This document shows, piece after piece, positions 7,276-13,613 of a stretch of 13,613 nt of DNA (its first letter is position 1; every line of letters begins with the position of its first letter). A program made the position numbers and the translations under genes. The notes under the pieces are model-generated. The model made no database searches and was not told where the DNA came from. It was given only the letters and a program-made list of their open reading frames with translations. Source of the DNA: Bacteroidales bacterium (GTDB lineage: Bacteria; Bacteroidota; Bacteroidia; Bacteroidales; JAADJA01); assembly GCA_029933495.1 (NCBI GenBank), contig JAOZOC010000031.1:1-13613 (forward strand), written 5' to 3'.

Positions 7276-8064
7276 ATGAACCTTGTCTTTCATAAATATC
7301 ACGGGACAGGAAATGATTTTATTCTTATTGATAACCGGGCCGATATTTTTAGGCCGGAAGAAAAGATCATATCCGCATTATGCCATCGCAGACTTGGGAT
7401 AGGAGCTGATGGGCTGATGACTCTTAACAGTCATCCTGAAACTGACTTTGCTATGAAGTACTATAATGCCGATGGTCACGAAGGTACGATGTGTGGCAAT
7501 GGTGGGAGGTGCATCACAGCTTTTGCCAAATCATTGAATATAATTGATTCGGAAACATCATTCCAGGCAGTAGATGGCATTCACAAAGCTAAAATTCTTA
7601 CAGAATCTGGGAACATATCAGTGGTGTCATTACAGATGCAGGATGTATTTTTTTCAGAGCAAAAGGAGGGCTATTTCCTGCTTGATACAGGCTCTCCTCA
7701 TTATATCGAATTTGTAAATAGTATTGAAGAAAGAGATATTTTTGCTGAAGGGAAAAAGATAAGATGGGATAAAAGGTTTCAGCCTGGTGGTACAAATGTT
7801 AATTTTGTGGAATTGGATGGTGATAAGCTAAAGGTAGTAACTTTTGAACGTGGTGTTGAGGATGTTACTCTCTCTTGTGGAACAGGAGTCACGGCTTCTG
7901 CACTTGCTGCAGCAGTAATCACAGGTATTAAAAAAGGCTCCTTTGATATCCGGACTGATGGGGGAGGACTTAAAGTTTATTTTGAAAATATAGAAGATAA
8001 ATTTACTGACATTTGGCTTGAAGGGCCGGCAGAGAGAGTTTTTTCAGGTGAAATTGAGATTTGA
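7276..8064 (+). CDS. dapF: Diaminopimelate epimerase
   Basis: DapF converts LL-2,6-diaminopimelate to meso-diaminopimelate, the precursor of lysine and of the peptidoglycan peptide cross-link, by a cofactor-free two-cysteine mechanism in the cytoplasm. The 262 residues are close to the usual 270-280. It starts with the family signature KYHGTGNDFILID (7-19). The two catalytic cysteines are Cys73 in the NADGHEGTMCGNGGRC segment and Cys201 in SCGTGVTAS. Substrate-binding FQPGGTNVNFVE (168-179) and FERGVEDVTL (190-199) are also present. Both halves of the pseudo-twofold fold are complete. The ATG at 7276 fits the family N-terminus. It heads a tight run with a GNAT gene starting 3 bases after its stop, then a hexose-phosphate mutase and another GNAT. 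A -7 promoter element lies 39 bases upstream. Confidence 0.97.
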   Translation: MNLVFHKYHGTGNDFILIDNRADIFRPEEKIISALCHRRLGIGADGLMTLNSHPETDFAMKYYNADGHEGTMCGNGGRCITAFAKSLNIIDSETSFQAVDGIHKAKILTESGNISVVSLQMQDVFFSEQKEGYFLLDTGSPHYIEFVNSIEERDIFAEGKKIRWDKRFQPGGTNVNFVELDGDKLKVVTFERGVEDVTLSCGTGVTASALAAAVITGIKKGSFDIRTDGGGLKVYFENIEDKFTDIWLEGPAERVFSGEIEI

Positions 8065-8066
8065 AA

Positions 8067-8516
8067 ATGAATGACGAAAATTTTATAATAAGGGATTATA
8101 AGCCTGGAGATTTTAATGCTGTTTCCAGGTTGTGGAATGATACAGGAATGGGAAGTCCTGCCAGGGGTGATGACGATAAGGCTATTGAAAGAACTCTTAG
8201 CATTGGCGGGAAATTTTTGGTTATGGATGATACGAAAACAGGAGAATTGATTGCCACATCGTGGATGAGTACTGACGGTAGAAGGCTTTATCTGCATCAT
8301 TTTGGGGTCAGCCCTAATTATCAGGGAAAAGGTTTTTCAAAGCCATTACTTGAAAAGTCACTTGATTTTGCGCATTCTACGGGATTGCAAATAAAACTGG
8401 AGGTGCAGAAAAACAATATAAAAGCTATTAATCTTTATGAGAAATACGGATTTGGTTATCTTGGCGATTACAATGTGTACATAGTAAGAGATTACTCAAA
8501 ACTTAAAAAATGGTAA
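8067..8516 (+). CDS. GNAT family N-acetyltransferase
   Basis: This predicted acetyl-CoA-dependent N-acetyltransferase has an unknown acceptor. From the ATG at 8067 it has 149 residues and a single GNAT fold. The acetyl-CoA pyrophosphate loop is YQGKGFS (85-91), following the strand LYLHHFGVSP (74-83). The later KNNIKAINLYEKYGFGYLG (115-133) is the typical GNAT motif B, where the N and Y residues flank the acetyl group. A TTG at 8061 in the same frame would add two residues but overlaps the dapF stop. I prefer the ATG, 3 bases after that stop. The 3' end overlaps the next gene by 7 bases, indicating translational coupling within the dapF operon. The family acetylates amino groups on amino acids, proteins, sugars or antibiotics; the position gives no firm substrate. 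Confidence 0.85.
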   Translation: MNDENFIIRDYKPGDFNAVSRLWNDTGMGSPARGDDDKAIERTLSIGGKFLVMDDTKTGELIATSWMSTDGRRLYLHHFGVSPNYQGKGFSKPLLEKSLDFAHSTGLQIKLEVQKNNIKAINLYEKYGFGYLGDYNVYIVRDYSKLKKW

Positions 8517-9859
8517 GAGCTTTTCATGCATACGATATTAGAGGTGTTTACGGTACAGACTTCGACAAGGAGGATGCCTATAAGATTGGTTTTTTTCTGC
8601 CGGAACTGCTAAATGCAAAAAGAGTTCTGGTTGGAAGAGATGACAGAATCTCATCACCGGAGATATTCGAATATCTTTGTAAAGGGATTAATGATGCAGG
8701 TGCAGATGTGTTTGACGCCGGCTTAACTACAACACCAATGATATACTGGGGAACGGCAAAGTATAAATTTGATGCTTCAGTAATGATTACAGCCTCACAC
8801 AACTCAAAGGAATATAACGGGATGAAGGTTTCAGGAAAAGATGCCCTTCCCATAGGATATGATACAGGCTTAAATGAGATTGAGAAAAAAATAAATGAAA
8901 ATATTATCATAACTCCAAAAGAAGCAAGAGGGAAAATAGTAGCTTCTGGTTTTAAAGAGGATTATCTGGATTTTCAGAGAAATTATCTGACTAATCTGTC
9001 AGGATTGAAAATTTCTATTGACTGTTCAAATGGTATGGCGGGGCTATTGATAAAAGATTTACTGAAAGAGCAGCCGGTTTACATTAATGAAACTCTTGAT
9101 GGTACTTTCCCTAATCATGAACCAAATCCGCTGATTCCGGAAAATCTTATTCAGCTTCAGGAAACTGTTTTAAAAAACAGATCAGATATCGGGGTGATTT
9201 TCGACGGTGATGCCGATAGAGTTATGTTTGTGGATGAAAACGCAAAATTTGTCTCACCCGATTTGATTATTGCTCTTCTTGGACACTATTTTCTGGAAGA
9301 AAAAGGTTTGAGAGGAAACGTTCTCCAGGATATCAGAACATCAAAAGCTGTTGGTGAATATATCAGTAAACTTGGAGGAACAATGCATACATGGCGCGTT
9401 GGAAGAGCCTATGCAGCTTTAAAGCTACGCGAAATTGACGGAATATTCGGTGGCGAACTTGCCGGTCATTATTACTTTAGAGATTTTTATTATTCTGACT
9501 CTGGAATTATGGCAAGCCTGTTGGTTCTCAGGCTGGTTAACAGATTTAAGAAAGAGGGAAAATCCTTTTCCCAAATAATTGACACAATCAAAAAGTATGC
9601 AAATTCAGGTGAGATAAATTTTCGGGTTGAGAAAAAGAAAGAAGCAATGGATGCAGTTAAAAAAGCAATGACGGAAAAAGAGAAACCTGATGCTTTTTTT
9701 GATTTTGATGGTTACAGAGTTGAATTTTCGGACTGGTGGTTTAATATCCGGCCATCCAATACAGAGCCTTATCTTCGGTTGCTTGTCGAGGCGAGAACTG
9801 AAGAACTTTTGGCTAAAAAAGTTAGTTTAATTAAAAGGGTCATAAATCAATATATATAG
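8510..9859 (+). CDS. Phosphomannomutase/phosphoglucomutase (alpha-D-phosphohexomutase family)
   Basis: Enzymes of this family interconvert hexose 6-phosphate and hexose 1-phosphate, feeding GDP-mannose, UDP-glucose and other sugar nucleotides for polysaccharide and glycoprotein synthesis. The 449 residues match the PMM/PGM type. Four expected active-site elements are present in order: the phosphoserine loop TASHNSKEYNG with Ser96 (94-104), the Mg2+-binding loop FDGDADR (231-237), the sugar-specificity loop GGELAGH (314-320), and the phosphate-binding RPSNTEPYLRL (414-424). In the sugar loop Ala replaces the common Ser of GGEMSGH, and the Glu thought to recognise the sugar hydroxyls is kept. 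Mannose versus glucose specificity cannot be settled; glucosamine mutase (GlmM) is less likely given the PMM-like SNTEP loop. The ATG at 8510 lies inside the end of the upstream GNAT gene (7-base overlap). A second GNAT gene starts 3 bases after its stop. Confidence 0.93.
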   Translation: MVRAFHAYDIRGVYGTDFDKEDAYKIGFFLPELLNAKRVLVGRDDRISSPEIFEYLCKGINDAGADVFDAGLTTTPMIYWGTAKYKFDASVMITASHNSKEYNGMKVSGKDALPIGYDTGLNEIEKKINENIIITPKEARGKIVASGFKEDYLDFQRNYLTNLSGLKISIDCSNGMAGLLIKDLLKEQPVYINETLDGTFPNHEPNPLIPENLIQLQETVLKNRSDIGVIFDGDADRVMFVDENAKFVSPDLIIALLGHYFLEEKGLRGNVLQDIRTSKAVGEYISKLGGTMHTWRVGRAYAALKLREIDGIFGGELAGHYYFRDFYYSDSGIMASLLVLRLVNRFKKEGKSFSQIIDTIKKYANSGEINFRVEKKKEAMDAVKKAMTEKEKPDAFFDFDGYRVEFSDWWFNIRPSNTEPYLRLLVEARTEELLAKKVSLIKRVINQYI

Positions 9860-9862
9860 ATT

Positions 9863-10387
9863 ATGAAAGGTGAAAAAGTTGAATTGAGAGCAATTGAACC
9901 AGGAGATATAAGCCTGCTTTACGAATGGGAGAATGATAAGAATCACTGGTACATCAGCAACACGGTTGCTCCATTTTCGAGATTCGTACTCGAACAGTAC
10001 ATTATGAACTCTCATCTGGATATTTATTCAACGAAGCAATTGCGGTTAATGATAGATAAAATTTCAGAAAGTGGCAATAAAACTGTCGGCGCAATCGACC
10101 TTTTCGATTTCGATCCAAATAATAAAAGGGCAGGAATTGGAATCCTGATAAAGAAAAGTGAGAGAAAAAAGGGATTGGCTTCTGATGCACTCGGTCTTTT
10201 AACAGACTATTGTTTTGAAGTGCTCCATCTTCATCAGGTCTATTGCAATATATTGGAAAGTAACCTTGCAAGCATTGAGTTATTTAAGAAGCATAAGTTT
10301 GAAATTGTCGGACTAAAAAAAGAGTGGATACATGCCAAAGATAGCTGGGAAAATGAATATTTGCTACAGCGAATAAATAAAGTGTAA
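9863..10387 (+). CDS. GNAT family N-acetyltransferase, RimJ/RimL/SpeG-like
   Basis: This 174-residue GNAT protein is of the Acetyltransf_3 type. It starts with VELRAIEPGD (6-15), the usual opening of RimJ/RimL-like enzymes. It has a central strand pair GAIDLFDFDPNNKRAGIGIL (76-95), the acetyl-CoA-binding loop RKKGLASDAL (101-110), and the motif B segment NILESNLASIELFKKHKFE (129-147). Relatives acetylate ribosomal-protein N-termini (RimJ/RimL) or polyamines (SpeG); which applies here cannot be decided. It is not related at sight to the first GNAT of the operon beyond the shared fold. The ATG at 9863 follows the mutase stop by 3 bases, so it should be co-transcribed with dapF. It is the last gene of the tight run; a 111-base gap follows before mltG. 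There is no clear terminator there, so read-through is possible. Confidence 0.87.
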   Translation: MKGEKVELRAIEPGDISLLYEWENDKNHWYISNTVAPFSRFVLEQYIMNSHLDIYSTKQLRLMIDKISESGNKTVGAIDLFDFDPNNKRAGIGILIKKSERKKGLASDALGLLTDYCFEVLHLHQVYCNILESNLASIELFKKHKFEIVGLKKEWIHAKDSWENEYLLQRINKV

Positions 10388-10498
10388 AATGCTTGCGCTA
10401 AAGGTTCGTACAATGCATTGTGCAGTTGAGTTTGAAATGAAAACATAATTGTATTTTATACGTACAATTGGTTAATTTAGCAATAAACAACGCAGTAA
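10388..10498. repeat. Intergenic region with palindrome and 8-base direct repeat upstream of mltG
   Basis: The gap holds a perfect 12-base palindrome, ACAATGCATTGT (10410-10421). In RNA it can extend to GUACAA/UUGUGC around a UGCA loop. The 8-mer CGTACAAT occurs at 10407-10414, overlapping the palindrome, and again at 10461-10468, 54 bases on. There is no T tract after the palindrome, so it is not a normal terminator. An operator or dimer binding site for mltG is possible but unproven. Confidence 0.4.
10449..10480 (+). promoter_or_regulatory. Weak candidate promoter for mltG
   Basis: TTG (10449-10451), 21 bases, then TAATTTAG (10473-10480) resembles the Bacteroidota promoter, with one mismatch in the -7 element (A for T at the seventh base). 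The predicted leader before the mltG ATG is about 12 bases. The second CGTACAAT copy lies in the spacer. Confidence 0.3.
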
Positions 10499-11584
10499 AT
10501 GGAATACTATCACTCAAAATACAACTCTGGTTTTAGAAAGAAAAAATCAAAAGGTTCAAGGATTATTCTGTATATAATCCTCGTACTTATAATTGCCGGT
10601 GGAATTACCGGTTATCAATTATACAAAACCATACTTAAGCCAAATACCTGGGTTAAGGATGATATGGCAACGTTTATTTATATTCCAAGGAATTCAACTT
10701 ATGAAGATTTGAAGGCAATTCTCTATGAGCAGGGAATTGTCATTAACAGAATAAGTTTTGAGTGGCTTGCCAAAAAGAAAAATCTTGCAAATAATATTCA
10801 TTCCGGGAGGTACAAAATACAATCAGGAATGAGTAACGACGAACTTATCAATCTGCTACGCTCCGGTGAGCAAACACCTGTTATGCTTACCTTTAATAAT
10901 ATAAGAATCAAAAAAGATTTTGCAGGAAGAATAGCAAGCCAGATAGAGCCAGATACTACTGAAATACTACAACTGCTTAATGATTCGATTTATATTAGTA
11001 TCTTCGGATTCACTCCGGAGAATGTTCTTACTCTGTTCATCCCAAACACTTACGAAGTTTACTGGAATATTACTTCCGAAGATTTTATGGACAGGATGTA
11101 CACCGAGTACAACAATTTTTGGAATGAGAAAAGAAGGGCAAAAGCGGAGAAACTCGAGCTGACTCCTGAGCAGGTTAGTATTCTTGCTTCGATAGTTGAA
11201 AAAGAGACAAATAAGAATGATGAAAAGCCAATAATAGCTTCCGTTTACCTTAACAGGCTTCATTATGGATGGAGATTGAGAGCCGACCCGACAGTAATTT
11301 ATGCTGTAGGTGATTTTAACATTAAAAGGGTTTTGAATATACATACTCAGTTTGATTCTCCATATAATACATACAAACACCAGGGGTTACCGCCGGGGCC
11401 TATATGTATACCTTCCATTTCGTCTATTGATGCTGTTTTAAATGCTGATGAAACAGATTATATGTTTTTCTGTGCAAAGGATGATTTTTCTGGTTATCAT
11501 GCATTTGCAAAAACTCATAATCAACACATAGTTAATGCCAACAAGTACAGAAGGGCGCTGGATAACAGAGAGAAAAACAAATAG
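10499..11584 (+). CDS. mltG: Endolytic murein transglycosylase MltG (YceG-like)
   Basis: MltG is an inner-membrane lytic transglycosylase that cuts nascent glycan strands inside the chain, probably releasing or limiting new peptidoglycan polymers. The 361 residues show a basic cytoplasmic N-terminus (1-21) and one transmembrane helix (about 22-43). A LysM-like region follows at about 55-125 (VSP-type family segment IYIPRNSTYEDLKAIL). The YceG catalytic domain (about 135-350) contains ILASIVEKET (228-237) with the catalytic Glu, SVYLNRLHYGWRLRADPTVIYA (248-269, in two conserved parts), and the YNTYKHQGLPPGPI segment (289-302). No key motif is missing. The ATG at 10499 precedes the basic region and helix correctly. 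A DUF2279 gene and a small membrane-protein gene follow with gaps of 6 bases each, then a terminator. The nearby dapF makes the diaminopimelate of the same peptidoglycan. Confidence 0.95.
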   Translation: MEYYHSKYNSGFRKKKSKGSRIILYIILVLIIAGGITGYQLYKTILKPNTWVKDDMATFIYIPRNSTYEDLKAILYEQGIVINRISFEWLAKKKNLANNIHSGRYKIQSGMSNDELINLLRSGEQTPVMLTFNNIRIKKDFAGRIASQIEPDTTEILQLLNDSIYISIFGFTPENVLTLFIPNTYEVYWNITSEDFMDRMYTEYNNFWNEKRRAKAEKLELTPEQVSILASIVEKETNKNDEKPIIASVYLNRLHYGWRLRADPTVIYAVGDFNIKRVLNIHTQFDSPYNTYKHQGLPPGPICIPSISSIDAVLNADETDYMFFCAKDDFSGYHAFAKTHNQHIVNANKYRRALDNREKNK

Positions 11585-11590
11585 AAGACA

Positions 11591-12529
11591 TTGAAAAGGG
11601 CGGGATACATCATAATATTTATTTTAGCATTTTCATTTTTAAGAGAAACAGGGGTTTACTCTCAATCAACACCCTATTTTGTTAAAAGCTACCCTGATAC
11701 ATTGCATAAAAAAAGACTTCGTTGTGTTCTAACTACTCAAGGTGCAATATATGTTGGAACATTAGCCATTTTGTATCAGGCCTGGTATAAAAATTATCCC
11801 ATGAACGGATTCCATTGGTTTAACGATGGTGGTGAATGGTTGCAAATGGATAAGATTGGTCATGCTACTACATCGGCCTATCTCGGAAAATTTGGCTACG
11901 AATTTTACCGGTATGCAGGTGTCAGCAGGAAAAAGGCTATTTGGCTTGGTGGATCAGCCGGTTTTTTATATTTGTCAATTGTCGAAATTCTTGATGGTTT
12001 TTCAGCAGAATGGGGAGCTTCTCCAAGTGACCTAATTGCCAATACTGCCGGAGCAGCCCTCTTTATAGGACAGCAACTTGGTTGGGATGAGCAAAGGTTC
12101 TATCTGAAATGGTCGTATTACCCGTCAGAATATGCTCAATATCGCCCGGATTTGTTGGGCTCAGGTGGTTTTGAAAGTATGCTTAAAGATTATAATGGTC
12201 AAACATACTGGCTATCGGGAAATATAAAAGCATTTATACATAATAAGGACTCCGGATTTCCCGGGTGGCTAAATGTCGCAGTTGGATATGGTGCTTCAGG
12301 GATGCTGGGTGCAAATTCAAATCCACCTGAGTATGATGGTGAGCCTTTACCTTATTATCCAAGAGTACGTCAATACTACTTATCACTTGATATTGATCTT
12401 TCACGTATAAAAACCCGTCATACAGGATTAAAATTCCTGCTGAATTTTCTTGGATTTATTAAAATTCCGTTTCCAACACTGGAATACAATAAGGAACAGG
12501 GTTTTGTATTTCATCCGATATTTTTCTAA
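11591..12529 (+). CDS. DUF2279 family envelope protein (YfiM-like), TTG start
   Basis: The 312-residue protein has a signal peptide (hydrophobic 6-17, likely cleavage near VYS-Q at 24-25), so it acts in the envelope. Residues 45-165 match my recollection of DUF2279/YfiM: MDKIGHATTSAYLGKFG (86-102), then a hydrophobic helix and IVEILDGFSAEWGASPSDLI (130-149), with conserved His91, Glu132, Asp135 and Asp147. The C-terminal part (about 175-312) is Tyr-rich with alternating residues, possibly beta structure. Its function is unknown. The start must be TTG: it is the only usual start codon between the in-frame mltG stop (11582-11584) and the signal peptide. The next in-frame ATG (residue 71) would remove the signal. 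It lies 6 bases after mltG and 6 before the next gene, so it is an operon member. A role alongside MltG in the cell wall is only inferred. Confidence 0.82.
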   Translation: MKRAGYIIIFILAFSFLRETGVYSQSTPYFVKSYPDTLHKKRLRCVLTTQGAIYVGTLAILYQAWYKNYPMNGFHWFNDGGEWLQMDKIGHATTSAYLGKFGYEFYRYAGVSRKKAIWLGGSAGFLYLSIVEILDGFSAEWGASPSDLIANTAGAALFIGQQLGWDEQRFYLKWSYYPSEYAQYRPDLLGSGGFESMLKDYNGQTYWLSGNIKAFIHNKDSGFPGWLNVAVGYGASGMLGANSNPPEYDGEPLPYYPRVRQYYLSLDIDLSRIKTRHTGLKFLLNFLGFIKIPFPTLEYNKEQGFVFHPIFF

Positions 12530-12535
12530 ACAACT

Positions 12536-12838
12536 ATGAAGATAGCAACGTTAACATTAATAATATTCATATTTAATATCCCTTTCGGATACTGGCGTGC
12601 AAATGTTAAAAAGCTGTCGGTTCAGTGGTTTCTTTCTATCCATATACCAATACCTTTTATTATTTTAATAAGGATTTACAGTAACATCGGTTTTGCATTT
12701 TATACATATCCTCTGTTTGTCGGTGCTTTTTTCGGCGGTCAATACCTTGGGAAGGTAATCTATAATCATTACAAGGTTCATAAAGATTATGATGTTACCT
12801 CCTGCCTTGTTATGGATTGGTACAGGATGCTGAAATAG
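12536..12838 (+). CDS. Small multi-pass membrane protein of unknown function
   Basis: I do not recognise a named family. The 100-residue product has three hydrophobic stretches (about 3-17, 31-47 and 51-72) separated by short polar links, and a hydrophilic tail (73-100) with His, Tyr and Asp. Notable segments are FNIPFGYWRANVKKLSVQWF (13-32), with a Trp/Arg/Lys-rich loop after the first helix, and IHIPIPFIILIRI (35-47). The proline-flanked helices and aromatic belt look like a real integral membrane protein. The ATG lies 6 bases after the DUF2279 stop, and the gene ends 63 bases before a strong terminator, so it is the last gene of the mltG transcript. It reads as an ordinary gene by codon use. 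A helper for the DUF2279 protein or MltG is possible but untested. Confidence 0.7.
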   Translation: MKIATLTLIIFIFNIPFGYWRANVKKLSVQWFLSIHIPIPFIILIRIYSNIGFAFYTYPLFVGAFFGGQYLGKVIYNHYKVHKDYDVTSCLVMDWYRMLK

Positions 12839-12901
12839 GATGGTGAAGCTTTTATTAAATGATGATGCAGCAAGCGGCCGCACTTATTATTAAAGTTTAA
12901 C

Positions 12902-12942
12902 AAAAAAGGGAATGACAAGCCAAGCCTGTCATTCCCTTTTTT
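12902..12942. terminator. Bidirectional Rho-independent terminator between the mltG operon and mdh
   Basis: A perfect 16-base-pair inverted repeat (12902-12917 with 12927-12942) surrounds a nine-base loop. The core stem is GGGAATGACA / TGTCATTCCC with A/T runs on both sides, giving a T tail on either strand. It sits 63 bases after the small membrane-protein gene and 18 bases after the mdh stop on the other strand, so it can end both converging transcripts. Confidence 0.93.
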
Positions 12943-12960
12943 TGTTTGATGTATGAAGTT

Positions 12961-13613
12961 CTATTTGAATAGCTTCATGTCATCCAGCACTTTCATAACT
13001 TTCTTTACAGAAGCGGCTGATTCTTGCAGCATTTTCATTTCATCTTTATTAAGATCAATCTCTATAATCTCTTCTATTCCTTCAGCACCTATTTTTACCG
13101 GAACACCGAGATATATTTCCTTAAGGTTGTACTCTCCGTGAAGACAAGCACAAACAGGAAATATTCTTTTCTGATCGTCAACAATAGCTTCAACAAGTTG
13201 AGCAGCAGCTGCACCCGGAGCATACCAGGCAGAAGTACCCATAAGGTTAACCAGTTCGCCACCACCAGACTTTGTGCGTTGGACAATCTTTTCAATTTCC
13301 TCTTTTGCAAGCAATTCGGTAATAGGGATACCATTAACAGATGTATATCTTGGCAGTGGAACCATTGTGTCGCCATGTCCACCCATTAACAAAGCATGTA
13401 TATCCTTAGGAGAAACATTTAATGCAGTTGACAAAAAAGCACGATAACGTCCGGTATCAAGTGTTCCCGCCATTCCAAAAACTTTTCGCGAATCCTTATT
13501 GGCAGCCTGAAATGCTGCATAAGTCATAACGTCAAGAGGATTGGAAACAACAATAATTATTGCATCCGGTGAATATTTTATTGCCTTTTCGGTTACATCT
13601 TTAACAATCGCTG
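12961..13613 (-). CDS. mdh: Malate dehydrogenase (LDH-like type), C-terminal part; start off-window
   Basis: Malate dehydrogenase interconverts malate and oxaloacetate with NAD(H) in the TCA cycle. The frame is open to the right edge. It covers 216 residues and includes the segment before the first in-window ATG (13527), which is internal: that upstream part reads KYSPDAIIIVVSNPLDVMTY, the family's conserved nucleotide-side motif. Further on are GTLDTGRYRAFLS, with the conserved Arg, and LMGGHGDTMVPLPRY, with the catalytic proton-acceptor His (codon 13375-13377). GGELVNLMGTSAWYAPGAAA and the CLHGEYNLKEIYLGVPV segment follow. This is the lactate/malate dehydrogenase-like type common in Bacteroidota. 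The mobile loop whose Arg decides malate over lactate lies outside the window, so mdh over ldh rests on overall resemblance. The gene ends at 12961, 18 bases from a shared terminator. Confidence 0.93.
   Translation of the reverse strand, partial: AIVKDVTEKAIKYSPDAIIIVVSNPLDVMTYAAFQAANKDSRKVFGMAGTLDTGRYRAFLSTALNVSPKDIHALLMGGHGDTMVPLPRYTSVNGIPITELLAKEEIEKIVQRTKSGGGELVNLMGTSAWYAPGAAAAQLVEAIVDDQKRIFPVCACLHGEYNLKEIYLGVPVKIGAEGIEEIIEIDLNKDEMKMLQESAASVKKVMKVLDDMKLFK

Noticed and set aside
12874..12881. GCGGCCGC, a GC-rich 8-base site (NotI) in AT-rich intergenic DNA, considered as a cloning or assembly junction
   Set aside because: The flanks are ordinary AT-rich sequence continuous with both neighbouring genes, and no vector-like sequence surrounds it. 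A single chance occurrence is the simpler explanation.
12665..12883. 72-codon open frame on the - strand overlapping the small membrane-protein gene
   Set aside because: It is antisense to a gene that fits the operon spacing, and its translation shows no recognisable domain or hydrophobic pattern of its own. It is best seen as a shadow frame.
12961..13527. Reading the malate dehydrogenase as a complete 188-residue protein starting at 13527
   Set aside because: The frame stays open to the window edge, and the upstream codons encode the conserved NPLDVM motif, so the ATG at 13527 is internal and the gene is truncated only by the window.

Overview
The window looks like chromosomal core-genome DNA from a member of the Bacteroidota, most likely an uncultured or little-studied Bacteroidales-type organism. 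The reasons are the AT-rich sequence, the short primary sigma factor without region 1.1 typical of the phylum, promoters of the Bacteroidota form (TTTG, about 20 bases, TAnnTTTG), few recognisable Shine-Dalgarno sites, an N-terminally extended GAPDH and a lactate-dehydrogenase-like malate dehydrogenase. There are no mobile elements, CRISPR arrays, tRNAs, rRNAs or phage genes. Codon and base use look uniform by eye, with no sign of recent transfer.

Layout. The window opens with the 3' end of a dihydroorotate-dehydrogenase-like flavoprotein gene on the + strand (to 263). A block on the - strand follows (289-6987). Read in its direction of transcription it holds an HtrA/DegP serine protease, the primary sigma factor RpoD, a long GAPDH, CTP synthase (pyrG) and a DUF4197 lipoprotein. 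Strong hairpin terminators follow rpoD and gap, so rpoD, gap and pyrG-DUF4197 are probably separate transcription units. At 6988-7275 transcription diverges, and a + strand block runs to 12838: dapF, a GNAT acetyltransferase, a phosphomannomutase/phosphoglucomutase and a second GNAT, packed with overlaps or gaps of a few bases. After a 111-base gap come mltG, a DUF2279 protein and a 100-residue membrane protein. A bidirectional terminator at 12902-12942 separates this block from a convergent malate dehydrogenase gene that runs off the right edge.

How the genes fit together. The + strand block leans towards the cell envelope: DapF makes meso-diaminopimelate for peptidoglycan and lysine, the hexose-phosphate mutase feeds sugar-nucleotide synthesis, and MltG cuts nascent glycan strands. 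Two envelope proteins of unknown function ride with MltG. The - strand block is housekeeping: nucleotide synthesis, glycolysis, transcription and periplasmic protein quality control.

I found no convincing novel multi-gene system. The points most worth following are a near-perfect Bacteroidota promoter in front of rpoD itself, a gap promoter that appears embedded in the rpoD terminator, the roughly 137-residue N-terminal extension on GAPDH, and the uncharacterised DUF2279 plus small membrane protein pair behind mltG.
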